DNA of 64,000 nt, taken from contig JAUYMU010000004.1 of assembly GCA_030698405.1 (NCBI GenBank), positions 17,479-81,478 of the forward strand, read 5' to 3'. Under the pieces are notes generated by a model that saw only the letters and a list, made by a program, of their open reading frames with translations, was not told the DNA's origin and did not search any database. The translations under genes and the position numbers were made by a program. Numbering within the stretch: position 1 is the first letter of the stretch; every line of letters begins with the position of its first letter. This document shows positions 1 to 9,735 of the stretch, piece by piece. The DNA is from Bacteroidota bacterium (GTDB lineage Bacteria > Bacteroidota > Bacteroidia > Bacteroidales > Prolixibacteraceae).

Positions 1-2
1 AA

Positions 3-329
3 ATTAATCAGGATCCGTTAGGTAAATCAGCACGTTTGATTGCCGATGAAAACGGCGTGCAAATCTGGCTCAAGCCATTGGAAGACGGGTCTTTTGCAGT
101 TGGACTATTCAATACCGATGACTTTGGGAAAACCCCTCAATCCTATTTCCGCTGGGGAGACGAAACAGCCAAACCATTCACGTTTGATTTTGCCAAAACT
201 GGCCTGTACGGAAAATGGAAGCTTCGTGATGCATGGAGACAAATTGATCTGGGCGAATTCGACGGATCTTTTACCACGGAAATCAGGCATCATGGTGTTG
301 TGCTGTTAAAGGCATTTCCTATCGAATAA
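3..329 (+). CDS. GH27-type alpha-galactosidase, C-terminal fragment (5' end outside window)
   Basis: Only the last ~108 residues lie in the window; the reading frame is open at the left edge. It starts with the NQDPLG motif that follows the catalytic barrel in GH27 alpha-galactosidases, followed by VQIWLKPLEDGSFAVGLFN, the typical opening of the C-terminal antiparallel beta-sandwich (Melibiase C-terminal domain). Family members hydrolyse terminal alpha-galactose from oligo- or polysaccharides. Catalytic residues and signal peptide are upstream and cannot be judged. It lies 45 bases ahead of the DUF1080 gene on the same strand and probably belongs to the same glycan-utilisation run. Confidence 0.8.
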   Translation: MNQDPLGKSARLIADENGVQIWLKPLEDGSFAVGLFNTDDFGKTPQSYFRWGDETAKPFTFDFAKTGLYGKWKLRDAWRQIDLGEFDGSFTTEIRHHGVVLLKAFPIE

Positions 330-374
330 CAAATTCATTATCAGGAAACAAATACTAAACTCAAATCTATACCA

Positions 375-1724
375 ATGACTACTTCAAGAAAATTTTTTAT
401 TCTGCTTTTAATCTTTTGCATAGCTGGTTATCTGGTTGCACAGGAGAATTGGACGCCACTTTTCAACGGCAAAAACCTGAAAGGCTGGAAACAGCTCAAT
501 GGCACGGCCAAATACGAGGTGAAGGATGGGACGATTGTTGGTATCAGCAAGTTTGGAACTCCGAACAGTTTTCTGGTTACAGAAAAAAATTACGGCGACT
601 TTATTCTCGAACTTGAATTTAAAGTAGATGAAACGCTGAATTCCGGCATCCAATTCAGGAGTGAAAGCAAACCTGATTACAAGGAAGGAAAAGTGCATGG
701 CTACCAGTATGAGATAGATCCCGGCGACCGCGCCTGGACCGGCGGCATATTCGACGAGGGACGACGCGGCTGGCTTTATCCGTTAACGAAAAATCAGGCA
801 GGTCGTCTGGCCTTCAAAAAGAACGACTGGAACAAAGCCCGGATTGAGGCGGTTGGAAACTCAATAAAAACTTTCCTGAACGGCGTTCCTTGCTCCGACC
901 TGCTTGACGACATGACGCCTTCAGGATTTATCGCTCTACAGGTTCACCAGGTAAAAGATCCGGCACGATCTGGCTTGACAGTAGCATGGAGAAACATCCG
1001 GATATGCACCCAAAACATTGAAAAAGAACTGATGACAACGGGAACTCCGATTTATCAGGTGAATTGCATTGACAATACAATTTCAACTCAGGAAGCTGCA
1101 GATGGCTGGAAGTTGCTGTTTGACGGAAAAACAACAAAGGGCTGGAAAGGTGCAAAATCAGATGATTTCCCGACAAATGCTGTTGCTGTTGAAGAAGGTA
1201 TGCTGAAAGTACTGAAGTCGGAAGGAAATTCAGGAGGGATTATTACCGAAAAGAAGTACAGGAATTTTGAACTACTCGTTGACTTCAGAATAACAGATGG
1301 TGCCAACAGTGGCATTAAATATTTTGTGAACAGGGATGAAAAAACGGGCGAACTTGCCACCATTGGCTGCGAGTATCAGGTACTTGACGACAAACTTCAT
1401 CCCGATGCGCTGAAAGGGGTAAAAGGAAACCGGACATTGGGCTCATTGTACGATCTGATCGCAGCACCACAGGACAAACCCTACCGGTCTAGCACATTCA
1501 ACCATGCCCGGATTGTGGCGAATGGCAACAAAGTTGAGCACTGGCTGAACGATGTGAAAATTGTGGATTACGAACGCAATACGCAAATGTGGCAGGCATT
1601 GGTCAATTACAGCAAATTTGCTGACTTGCCCAATTTCGGGAATGCTACAGAAGGAAATATTCTGCTGCAGGATCATTCGGACGAAGTTTGGTTCAAAAAC
1701 ATAAAAATTAAAGAACTGAAATAA
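375..1724 (+). CDS. Secreted protein with two DUF1080 (3-keto-disaccharide hydrolase) domains
   Basis: 449 residues with a signal peptide of about 22 residues ending in VAQ. Two tandem DUF1080 domains, each a LamG/concanavalin-like beta-sandwich, are visible at about 25-212 and 242-448. Both open with an LFxGKxxKGW motif and contain an NSGI motif; the second ends with the family's [15 protein letters not shown] strand. DUF1080 members are described as 3-keto-disaccharide hydrolases acting after a Gfo/Idh-type dehydrogenase has oxidised C3 of a sugar. Such a dehydrogenase follows 22 bases downstream, so the two likely form one transcript and pathway. A fused tandem is less common than single-domain members. 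The exact substrate cannot be told from sequence. Confidence 0.85.
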   Translation: MTTSRKFFILLLIFCIAGYLVAQENWTPLFNGKNLKGWKQLNGTAKYEVKDGTIVGISKFGTPNSFLVTEKNYGDFILELEFKVDETLNSGIQFRSESKPDYKEGKVHGYQYEIDPGDRAWTGGIFDEGRRGWLYPLTKNQAGRLAFKKNDWNKARIEAVGNSIKTFLNGVPCSDLLDDMTPSGFIALQVHQVKDPARSGLTVAWRNIRICTQNIEKELMTTGTPIYQVNCIDNTISTQEAADGWKLLFDGKTTKGWKGAKSDDFPTNAVAVEEGMLKVLKSEGNSGGIITEKKYRNFELLVDFRITDGANSGIKYFVNRDEKTGELATIGCEYQVLDDKLHPDALKGVKGNRTLGSLYDLIAAPQDKPYRSSTFNHARIVANGNKVEHWLNDVKIVDYERNTQMWQALVNYSKFADLPNFGNATEGNILLQDHSDEVWFKNIKIKELK

Positions 1725-1746
1725 TAAACTATAAATAATCGCAACT

Positions 1747-3153
1747 ATGAAACGAAGAGATTTTTTACGAACAGGAAGCACCGCTTTTGCGGCGGTGACC
1801 GCATTTTCAATTGTTCCGTCAACAGTAATGGGAAAAGCTTTTGGGCACATTGCGCCAAGTGACAAAGTAAATCTCGCCTGCTGCGGAATTGGCAACCGGG
1901 GTGGCGGCATTATCAAGTCGTTGCACCAGACAGGCTTGGCCAATATCGTTGCCTTGTGCGATGTGGATATGGGCGCACCTCACACACTTGAGATTATGGA
2001 GATGTTCCCCAATGTACCGCGTTTTCAGGATTTCAGGGAAATGTTCGACAAAATTGGGAACCAATTTGACGCCATCACGGCAGGAGTGCCTGATTTTTCG
2101 CATTTCCCGATTACGATGCTGGCAATGTCGCAGGGCAAACATGTATATGTTGAAAAACCCATGGCGCATACTTTCCATGAAGTTGAACTGATGATGGCTG
2201 GCGAGAAAAAACACAAAGTCGCCTGCCAGATGGGAAACCAGGGGCATTCTGAAGAAAATTACTTTCAGTTTAAGGCCTGGACCGAAGCCGGAATCATAAA
2301 AGATATTACTAAAATCACCGCTTTCATGAACAATGGCAGGCGCTGGCACGGAATGAGCGTTTCGGATTATCTACCGGCTCAACCCATCCCGGAAACGCTT
2401 GATTGGGATAAATGGCTGGCTACTGCACAATTCAAAGAATACAACAAAGGTTACATCAACGGCGATTGGCGCTCGTGGTTCGAGTTCGGAAACGGCGCAT
2501 TGGGCGATTGGGGCGCTCACATTATCGACACAGCACACCAATTCTTGAAACTTGGAATGCCCACCGAGGTCGATCCGATATTTATGGATGGACACAGCAC
2601 CCTGATTTTTCCGCAGGCCTCTACCCTACTGTTCAAATTTCCGGAGCGGGAAGGAATGCCGGCACTCGACCTGGAATGGTACGACGGATACAACAACCAG
2701 CCAAAGCTTCCCGAATATTTTGGTTTGCCTGTCAGGGCAATGGATATTCCACCGCCAACAGCTGGGGCTGTCAATACCAAAAGGTATCCTGGAAAAGTTA
2801 TTTACGGCAAAGACCTGACCTTCAAAGGTGGATCGCACAGCTCACCGCTGGTAATTATTCCGGAGGAAAAAGGAAAAGACATGGCTTCCATGCTTCCTGA
2901 AGTTCCGAAAACTACATCAAACCATTTTGCCAATTTCCTGAAAGCCTGCAAAGGCGAAGAAAAATGCCGGTCATCGTTTGATGTCGCAGGACCATTGTGC
3001 CAGGTAATGGCGTTGGGTGTTTTGGCACAGCGACTGAATACCAAACTTGTTTTCGACAGCAGGAAAAAACAAATTACCAACAGCAAAGCCGGAAACGAAC
3101 TGCTTGTTGGACCACCGCCACGAAAAGGATGGGAACAATTTTATAAAATGTAA
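1747..3153 (+). CDS. Gfo/Idh/MocA family oxidoreductase with Tat-type signal
   Basis: 468 residues. The N-terminus has an RRDFL twin-arginine motif (residues 3-7) followed by a small-residue hydrophobic stretch, typical of periplasmic Bacteroidota members. A Rossmann dinucleotide site appears as CCGIGNRGGG near residue 45, and the family EKP motif as YVEKPMAH near residue 138. The C-terminal half is the GFO/IDH/MocA alpha/beta domain. The likely role is NAD(P)-linked oxidation of a sugar or glycoside, possibly at C3 given the DUF1080 protein directly upstream (spacing 22 bases). Substrate is not predictable. Confidence 0.88.
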   Translation: MKRRDFLRTGSTAFAAVTAFSIVPSTVMGKAFGHIAPSDKVNLACCGIGNRGGGIIKSLHQTGLANIVALCDVDMGAPHTLEIMEMFPNVPRFQDFREMFDKIGNQFDAITAGVPDFSHFPITMLAMSQGKHVYVEKPMAHTFHEVELMMAGEKKHKVACQMGNQGHSEENYFQFKAWTEAGIIKDITKITAFMNNGRRWHGMSVSDYLPAQPIPETLDWDKWLATAQFKEYNKGYINGDWRSWFEFGNGALGDWGAHIIDTAHQFLKLGMPTEVDPIFMDGHSTLIFPQASTLLFKFPEREGMPALDLEWYDGYNNQPKLPEYFGLPVRAMDIPPPTAGAVNTKRYPGKVIYGKDLTFKGGSHSSPLVIIPEEKGKDMASMLPEVPKTTSNHFANFLKACKGEEKCRSSFDVAGPLCQVMALGVLAQRLNTKLVFDSRKKQITNSKAGNELLVGPPPRKGWEQFYKM

Positions 3154-3300
3154 AACGGATGAAACGAACATGCCGCTGGAAATTATTTCAAAGGTGGCGG
3201 CACAAAAGAGAATGAAAATTAATGTTCAAAGTGGATGCCTCCGGCGTGTGAGTTCCATGAGAACGCTTAATAATCAATTAATTAATACCGATATTTTCTC

Positions 3301-4464
3301 ATGAAAAAACGAATTATTAACTCACTTAAAATAAAGGCATTAATACTTAACTGTATCGTCCTATTTTCAACGAACACCTATGCTCAAACCTGGGTTGACT
3401 CGCTGGATGTGTATGGCCGTGAAGTATTTATGCCAGCCGATCAGTACAAATGGGACTGGGGGCAGGCGACCATGCTGAACGCGATAGTTCACCTGTACAA
3501 CTCGAAACCCGAACCGCAAAAACAGGTTTACCTCGATTACGTGAAAACAGCCATGGACAAAACTTACAACGACGCCAACGGTATGCATCCCAACGCGGTT
3601 GCGTCGGGGCATGGCATGGCTTTTCTGGCGAAAGTTACCGGCGACAAAAAATACATCGAAAAAGCGAATCAAATTTATGCTGATTACCTGACCACTCCCC
3701 GCACAAAAGCCGGTGGAGTTTCGCACCGTACCGAAACAATTGAATTGTGGGACGATACGGTTTATATGCTGAGCATGTACCTTTTGGAAATGTACCGATA
3801 TACAGGTAATGAAAAGTATCTTAAAGAGTTGCTCGATCAGTTGCTGATTCACAAGGAAAAGCTGGCCGACAAAAAATGGGGATTGTGGGTGCATGGTTAC
3901 GACGATGACAACGACGATTACAAAGACCGCTGCTGCCAGTTGAATTGGGCGCAAATGACTCCTCAACGCAAAAGCATCGAATTTTGGGGACGTGGAAACG
4001 GCTGGGTGGTGATGGCCATTGCCGATGCGCTGAAAACAATCCCGGCCAATTCACTATATTTTAAGGCATTCGCAAAAGAGCTGCGCGAAATAACCAAGAA
4101 GCTACCCAAACTTCAGGACAAAGAAACCGGAATGTGGTACCAATTGCCAATTTATCCGGAACACAAAGACAACTATCCGGAAAGCTCCTGCACTGCCATG
4201 TTTGCGTATGGCATTGCCATCGGTGTTGATCTGGACGTCCTCAACCGGAAAACATTTATGCCTGTTGTTGAAAAAGCCTGGTCAGGATTAAAAAAACACG
4301 CCAGCAAAACAGATGGCAAATATGTGATTCCGACCAAAGTTTGTGAAGGGACCTGCATTGGCGACCGGGCATATTATTTCGGACGAAAAACAAAAGAAGG
4401 CGTAAACTATGCCATTGGAGCATACATCATGCTCGGTTTGGAATACGGGAAATTGAAAAAATAA
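3301..4464 (+). CDS. GH88/GH105 unsaturated glucuronyl/rhamnogalacturonyl hydrolase
   Basis: 387 residues, with a signal peptide ending near TYAQ. The (alpha/alpha)6 barrel signatures of GH88/GH105 are present: WDWGQATML, ELWDDTVYMLSMYL (carrying the catalytic Asp), a GRGNGW loop and PESSCTAMFAYGI. These enzymes hydrate the 4,5-unsaturated uronic acid left at the non-reducing end by polysaccharide lyases, releasing a keto-sugar. That fits the two putative lyase-like proteins downstream. The length is normal for the family. The 147-base gap to the oxidoreductase holds no convincing gene. A REP-like repeat follows the stop codon. Confidence 0.85.
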   Translation: MKKRIINSLKIKALILNCIVLFSTNTYAQTWVDSLDVYGREVFMPADQYKWDWGQATMLNAIVHLYNSKPEPQKQVYLDYVKTAMDKTYNDANGMHPNAVASGHGMAFLAKVTGDKKYIEKANQIYADYLTTPRTKAGGVSHRTETIELWDDTVYMLSMYLLEMYRYTGNEKYLKELLDQLLIHKEKLADKKWGLWVHGYDDDNDDYKDRCCQLNWAQMTPQRKSIEFWGRGNGWVVMAIADALKTIPANSLYFKAFAKELREITKKLPKLQDKETGMWYQLPIYPEHKDNYPESSCTAMFAYGIAIGVDLDVLNRKTFMPVVEKAWSGLKKHASKTDGKYVIPTKVCEGTCIGDRAYYFGRKTKEGVNYAIGAYIMLGLEYGKLKK

Positions 4465-4499
4465 GATTATCCGGTAAAAATAACTTAGCGATAAAGCTT

Positions 4500-4621
4500 A
4501 CCCTGAAAGGGTAAAATATGAATAACCGCGGGTGAAGTGAAACGAAACCCGTGGATAATGAACTGAACAAAAACAAGGCGCATCTAACGATCTTATTTGA
4601 AACATCCATTTTGTATGCGCC
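4500..4621 (+). repeat. REP-like interspersed element, copy 1
   Basis: Three hairpins in order: ACCCT-GAA-AGGGT (4500-4512), CCGCGGGT...ACCCGTGG (4526-4554), and GGCGCAT (4577-4583) paired with ATGCGCC (4615-4621). The same order, with the shared words AATAACC[AG]CGGGTGA and ACAAGGCGCATCT, occurs at 36354-36464; the first two hairpins recur inverted at 59458-59509. Compensated stem differences between copies (ACCCT versus GGCTCT) argue for selection on structure. Confidence 0.75.
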
Positions 4622-4665
4622 TCATGTAAAAGTCAAGTAATGAATAATACCAATTATAACCCAAT

Positions 4666-6600
4666 ATGAAAACCATTTTGATCCTATTTTGCCTTCTCTG
4701 TGCTTTTCATCTGCAGCTGATTGCGCAAAATACAACTACTGAAATACCCCGGATGCCCGATCCCGAAGCACGCAAGGCAAGCATGGAAGCTGAATGGGCC
4801 GCTTTGCAGCAATCGCCACCCCGATTGGGCGTACGCGATTGTTTTATGTTTCTGCTTGATGCACTTGACACCCGGTTCCTGGCCGACCAACAAACAGAAT
4901 GGGTGCTGAAACTGTTGCAAACAAGAGTGATTACCGATAAAATTGCACCGAGTTACGGCAATATGTATTGGGGATGGAATGAAACAGGAGGAAACGTGGG
5001 CGATGGCAACAATGTCCAGTTTTGCGTTCAATACGGTGTTCTTATAAAAATGCTGTTTGACGACCGGCTTTCTGCGGAAGCACGTAAAACGCTGGACGAG
5101 ATATTCGAATATGCCATCAATGGGGTTCGAGATCAACCTGTTCGCATCTCGTACACCAACATTTACCTGATGAAAATATGGAATTTGGTGGCACTCGGGC
5201 AAGTTTACAAGCAGCCATCGGTGGTCGAAGAAGGTCGCAAATTGTTTAACATCTGGCTCAATCATTTGGCCCGATTTGGTAACCGCGAGTACGACAGCCC
5301 TACTTATTGCGGTGTCGATCTCGAATCGCTGGCATTGATCAAAAAATATTCGACCGATGAAGATATCCGAACCAAAGCAACCGATGCAATAAATTTTTTC
5401 ATGATTGATTTAAGTTCGCACTACAACCAACGCGGAGGATTTTTGGGTGGAGCCCACAGCCGCGACTACAACCGCATTTTTGGCCGCGATCTGTTGGAGG
5501 AAAAATACATGAATCCTTTGCTTGGCGGGGAAAACACGAACAACCATTTGTTTCATCAGATGTGTTTCTCCATTTTGAACGAAACGGGATTGAGCGCACA
5601 GCAAAAAGAACTGATGAACCGCCCAAACAGGTTTATCGTTCAGCGCTGGGACAGTATTGTAAATTCATACAGTTGCGATTATGTGGGCAAAAAAGTTTCA
5701 ATAGCCTCGTCAAACCAATCGTACAGCCCTGATGACAAATCGTTTGTGGCTTACCTGAGTAGTGAGCGGGTTCCTCAAATGCTAAACATTGCCTACAACA
5801 TGGAGGGCCGAAACGATCACTACGGAACCTGGTCGGCCGAAGGAATGGGCGAAAAGATGAAACACCTGATGCCTGCCAATTACCCACCGAATGGTGGCTG
5901 GGGGAAAGCGCGCCACCTGATGTATTTTATGCAGGCGGCACAAAACAAAGGCGAATTTGTGATGCTGGCGGCAGGAGCAAAAGACCATAACTGCATTTAC
6001 GATTATTTGAATTCAACCATCATTTTGCCCAATGCATTTGATGAAATATGGATCGGAAATAGAAAAACAGCTGTTCCTGAAGCAGGCGGCAAAGTGGCAT
6101 TTGACGAAACAAATACGTTTTTTGCCCGATTCGAAGACGTAGTAATTGCCATCCGTATTTTGTGGGACGATGCCGGTAAGAATGCAAAAATGACACTTCA
6201 CAACGACGGATTCAGCTATCAACCCAACCGCGAAAATTTTAAAATGGCCAACAACAAGGGACTGCGGTTAACGCTGCAACATGCTGACAACGGGAAAGGC
6301 GCCATTGCCATGTGGTGGAAGGTTGAAGAAGGAGTAACCAGCGATGCTGACTTTTCAGAGTTCAGGCAGAAAGTATTGAAAACTCCGGTTTTGATCAATG
6401 AAAAAGACGGAATTGTGGATGTCTCGGTATCAACACCTTCAGGAAAACTGGGCGTAAAGGCCGATATTGTCAGAAAAAAAAGACTCGCTTACTACAATCC
6501 CAAGCCACTGCCCAAAGATTTTCTTTTCCATGTTGATGACATTGAAATCGGGAAGCCAATCATGGAAAAATACATTACCGGAAGTTTTATAACCAAATAA
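4666..6600 (+). CDS. Secreted alpha/alpha-toroid-like protein, possible polysaccharide lyase (family unknown)
   Basis: 644 residues with a signal peptide ending LIAQ. I do not recognise a named family with certainty. The N-terminal ~350 residues are helix-rich with Trp/Tyr/Asn/His clusters (MYWGWNETGGNVGDGNN, YDSPTYCGVDLESLA, GGFLGGAHSRDYNR), the look of alginate/heparinase-type toroid lyases. The C-terminal third is strand-rich and could be the beta-sandwich such lyases carry. The position between a GH105 hydrolase, which uses lyase products, and a second toroid-like protein supports a lyase role, but this is inference. Catalytic residues cannot be assigned. Confidence 0.6.
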   Translation: MKTILILFCLLCAFHLQLIAQNTTTEIPRMPDPEARKASMEAEWAALQQSPPRLGVRDCFMFLLDALDTRFLADQQTEWVLKLLQTRVITDKIAPSYGNMYWGWNETGGNVGDGNNVQFCVQYGVLIKMLFDDRLSAEARKTLDEIFEYAINGVRDQPVRISYTNIYLMKIWNLVALGQVYKQPSVVEEGRKLFNIWLNHLARFGNREYDSPTYCGVDLESLALIKKYSTDEDIRTKATDAINFFMIDLSSHYNQRGGFLGGAHSRDYNRIFGRDLLEEKYMNPLLGGENTNNHLFHQMCFSILNETGLSAQQKELMNRPNRFIVQRWDSIVNSYSCDYVGKKVSIASSNQSYSPDDKSFVAYLSSERVPQMLNIAYNMEGRNDHYGTWSAEGMGEKMKHLMPANYPPNGGWGKARHLMYFMQAAQNKGEFVMLAAGAKDHNCIYDYLNSTIILPNAFDEIWIGNRKTAVPEAGGKVAFDETNTFFARFEDVVIAIRILWDDAGKNAKMTLHNDGFSYQPNRENFKMANNKGLRLTLQHADNGKGAIAMWWKVEEGVTSDADFSEFRQKVLKTPVLINEKDGIVDVSVSTPSGKLGVKADIVRKKRLAYYNPKPLPKDFLFHVDDIEIGKPIMEKYITGSFITK

Positions 6601-6614
6601 TAAAACCATACACG

Positions 6615-8330
6615 ATGATCAACATCAGAAATAAAACCAGTCAGAAAATATTCTCTGTTTTACTAATATTCTTATTTACAAATGCAAGTGCGATCGTTCC
6701 TCCGTATAACAAAAAAGAATTGCTTTCGGAGCTTATAAAACTAAATGACAACAACATAACCAATGCCTTAAACAGTCAATGGACAGACAAAAATTCAGTT
6801 TATTACGGAGCCTTATTCAATGGCGATAGCGTGGTGTCGCCCATTCAGACTTCAGACCTGATACAAAAACTGATGTGCAGCTATATTTCACCTGAATCAA
6901 AATATTACCGGTCGAAAGAGCTGCTCGATCGAATGACAATTGCGGCCAGCGGACTCTTGAACCTGCAACATGACGATGGCACGATCGACCTGATATCGAC
7001 CAACTTCCATTCAACTCCCGATCTGGGATTTACAATCTATCCGCTGGCTTTGGCTTATTCAATGATGCTGAGAAACAAGCAACTTAACTATGGTGAATTT
7101 CCTGATTTAATGAAAAAATACCTACTTAATGCAGGAAAAGCGCTTTCGGTCGGTGGAGTTCATACGCCCAATCACCGCTGGGTTATTTCAGGAGCATTGG
7201 CCTGGATCGACTCGTTTTTTCCTGATCCAAAATATAAAGCAAGGGTTGACCAATGGCTGGCCGAGAAAATCGACATTGATCCGGATGGACAATACCACGA
7301 ACGAAGTACAGCGGTTTATACACCGGTTACCAACAGAAGCCTGATTGAAATGGCAAAGAAAATGGGCTACGAAAATCTTTACGATGATATTCGCAAAAAC
7401 CTTGACATGACCTTTTATTATGTCCACGCAAACGGCGAAATTGTAACAGAATCGTCACACAGGCAGGACAAATACCGCATCAGCAATATGTCGGGCTACT
7501 ACCTTGCTTATAATTACATGGCGCTTCACGACAAGGATAGCCGGTATTCAGGAATGGTAAACTATATTAAAAACAATGTTCCGATTCAGGATTTAAGTTA
7601 TATGCTGCCCTATTTCCTTTCAGATTCATCATTGTTCAATAGTCTGCCCGAACCAACTCCCCTGCCGACCAGCTATCACAAATATTTCAAATACTCCGAT
7701 ATAGCGCGCATCAGGGAAGGAAATGTTGACATGTCGGTACTGACCAACAACAGCACTTTCTTCACCTACTTTAAAGGTCAGGCGGCACTTGAAGCGGTTC
7801 GGCTTTCAGCTTCCTTTTTTGGAAAGGGACAGTTTCAAAGTCAGAAAATGGAAAATGAGGGCGATACCTATGGTTTGTCATCGGCGATTTACGGGCCCTA
7901 TTATCAGCCACTTCCCAAAGAGAAAATTCCTGCTGAAGGAGAGGCCTGGGGACAGGTTCCGCGAACTGAAAGGGCACAGTCGGAAGTTCAAACCCTCAGT
8001 ACAAAAATTTATATTACCGAAAGAGAAGGAAAAGCAACTGTAAAAGTAGTTGTTGATGGTCCGAAGAATTTGCCGGTGACTTTGGAACTGGGTTTTCGCA
8101 TGGGCGGTACACTGAGCAATGTGAATAAAAAACAGGGGATCGACAATGCCTGGCTGATGAAAAACGGAGAATTTGCGACCTATATATTTGGCAGCGACAC
8201 AATCAAAATTGGATCGGGTATTTCCACCCATAAATGGACACAGTTGAGAGGCGCGCTTCAAAAACTGCCTACCGAAAGTTTATACATGACCAATTATGCG
8301 CCTTGCGAATTTGAATTTATGATAGAGTAA
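6615..8330 (+). CDS. Secreted toroid-like protein, possible lyase/heparinase-like (family unknown)
   Basis: 571 residues with a hydrophobic signal segment ending near NASA, starting 14 bases after the preceding stop and so probably in the same operon. The helical N-terminal part contains LLNLQHDDGTIDL, NFHSTPDLGFTIYPLA and HTPNHRWVISGALAWID; an Asn-His pair before a helix is common in heparinase II/III-like toroids. The C-terminal part is strand-rich. I cannot assign a CAZy family. Function is inferred only from fold impression and from neighbours (GH105, GH27, the 644-residue protein). Confidence 0.6.
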   Translation: MINIRNKTSQKIFSVLLIFLFTNASAIVPPYNKKELLSELIKLNDNNITNALNSQWTDKNSVYYGALFNGDSVVSPIQTSDLIQKLMCSYISPESKYYRSKELLDRMTIAASGLLNLQHDDGTIDLISTNFHSTPDLGFTIYPLALAYSMMLRNKQLNYGEFPDLMKKYLLNAGKALSVGGVHTPNHRWVISGALAWIDSFFPDPKYKARVDQWLAEKIDIDPDGQYHERSTAVYTPVTNRSLIEMAKKMGYENLYDDIRKNLDMTFYYVHANGEIVTESSHRQDKYRISNMSGYYLAYNYMALHDKDSRYSGMVNYIKNNVPIQDLSYMLPYFLSDSSLFNSLPEPTPLPTSYHKYFKYSDIARIREGNVDMSVLTNNSTFFTYFKGQAALEAVRLSASFFGKGQFQSQKMENEGDTYGLSSAIYGPYYQPLPKEKIPAEGEAWGQVPRTERAQSEVQTLSTKIYITEREGKATVKVVVDGPKNLPVTLELGFRMGGTLSNVNKKQGIDNAWLMKNGEFATYIFGSDTIKIGSGISTHKWTQLRGALQKLPTESLYMTNYAPCEFEFMIE

Positions 8331-8841
8331 AACCATTCGGATAAGTCAAATAGCGGGAATTGGGTGCGGAGGTTTCTAACCTCCTTTTTTTTGGGGGAGT
8401 GTGGAGGTTTCTGACCTTGATTTTCATTTCAGCGCCATTTCAAATCATCAGGAAATATCTCTTTTCAACAACTTCGAAAAATCAGAATAGATCCTGCCTT
8501 TTCGTTCTATTCCAATTTAAAACGCCAAAAAATTAGAATCAATCAATTATCATACTGCCTTTTACGGATAAAATATTAAAAATCAAACAATAAAAGATAA
8601 TATCATCTTAATATGCGAACATTTCAATTAAATCTCCGTAAGTTTGCCTTATTAGCATTTTAACAAGAAATAAATTCCGCAAATTTCAATGCCTATGCCA
8701 CCAAAATTCAAACCATCCTCATAATAATTCAATCTGTTTTCACATCGTATTCTCATTGGCAAAATATGTCTTTGCGGACATTATATAATTCAATTCAGAA
8801 CTTTTCTCTCAAAATTTTTATAAACTCTAAAAACATCAATT
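8331..8841. other. 511-base intergenic region
   Basis: AT-rich and without a credible gene. It holds the terminator at 8368-8392, a second partial copy of the same GGAGGTTTCT word at about 8404-8414, and one exact TAnnTTTG box (TAAGTTTG, 8639-8646) about 195 bases ahead of the tail-collar gene. If that box is used, the 5' leader is long. I saw no clear -33 element at proper spacing, so the promoter is tentative. Confidence 0.5.
8368..8392 (+). terminator. Rho-independent terminator after the catabolic run
   Basis: Perfect 7-bp stem GGAGGTT/AACCTCC with a 3-base loop followed by eight T, 38 bases after the stop codon of the 571-residue protein. Confidence 0.8.
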
Positions 8842-9714
8842 ATGAAATCCACAATTTTACTTTTCCTTTTGGTTTTTACAAGTGTTGCATTATTTGCACA
8901 AAATGGTATAGGCTTCCAGGGCATTGCCCGCGATCCTCAAGGTAACGCAATTGCAAATCAAACTATTTCAGTAAAGTTTTCCATTGGTACCTTTAATGAG
9001 ACTCAAAACATTGCAACTGATAATTTTGGTGTTTTCAGTGCAACCATTGGGTCGGTAAATACTACAGCTTTTGGCAATCTGGTTTTTGCAAATATTACTG
9101 ACAACCTTAAAGTTGAGGTTGACGGTACTACGATTTACGATGATAAATTTAACACCGTTCCTTATGCAAAGGCATCAGAAAATGGAGTTCCATCCGGAAC
9201 AATTGTACCATTTGCCGGACCCAAGAGTAATATTCCGGTAGGTTGGGTATATTGTGACGGAACTTCTTATGCAACCACCGGAATGTATGGGAAACTCTAT
9301 AATTCAATCGGTTTTTCATGGGGAAATGATGGAGGGAAATTTCGTGTTCCCGATTTGCGAGGATATTTTTTAAGGGGTATTGCTGACGGAACTACAGTTG
9401 ATCCTGACAGAGCTGCGCGTACAGCAAAATACGCCGGTGGAAATACCGCCGACAATGTAGGCTCCTATCAGGCAGATAATTTTGCAAGCCATAATCATAC
9501 AGGGAATACAAGTACTGATGGGGCTCATATACATCCAATTGGTGTTCGTGGATTTGCAACCAATGGTGCACAAGGTGCAGATGGTTCTGGTGATGATCCT
9601 AACATTTATACAAAGTCTGCAGGTAACCATTCACATACGCTGAATATCAACAACAACGGAGGTTCTGAGACTCGTCCTGAGAATGCAGGTGTCATTTTCA
9701 TCATCAAAATATAA
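8842..9714 (+). CDS. Secreted protein with phage tail-collar domain
   Basis: 290 residues. A clear signal peptide ends LFAQ. Residues about 20-115 are a strand-rich region starting GIGFQGIARDPQGNAIANQ, typical of Bacteroidota secreted tail-fibre-like proteins. Residues 119-180 match the phage tail collar domain: GTIVPFAGPK, GWVYCDG, then GGKFRVPDLRGYFLRG. The His-rich SHNHTG and NHSHTLN and the C-terminal TRPENAGVIFIIKI are also usual for short tail fibre tips. It has no T9SS signal. It precedes two giant secreted proteins by 21 bases, suggesting a shared surface structure rather than a prophage, since no other phage genes are nearby. Confidence 0.8.
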   Translation: MKSTILLFLLVFTSVALFAQNGIGFQGIARDPQGNAIANQTISVKFSIGTFNETQNIATDNFGVFSATIGSVNTTAFGNLVFANITDNLKVEVDGTTIYDDKFNTVPYAKASENGVPSGTIVPFAGPKSNIPVGWVYCDGTSYATTGMYGKLYNSIGFSWGNDGGKFRVPDLRGYFLRGIADGTTVDPDRAARTAKYAGGNTADNVGSYQADNFASHNHTGNTSTDGAHIHPIGVRGFATNGAQGADGSGDDPNIYTKSAGNHSHTLNINNNGGSETRPENAGVIFIIKI

Positions 9715-9735
9715 ACGTAACCTTAACGCTTCACC

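Noticed and set aside
3047..3304. 85-residue ORF between the oxidoreductase and GH105 genes
   Set aside because: Mostly a frame-shadow of the oxidoreductase 3' end; the remaining part has no protein-like features.
8842..9714. Prophage remnant
   Set aside because: Only a tail-collar domain with a signal peptide is present; no capsid, terminase, integrase or lysis genes are near.
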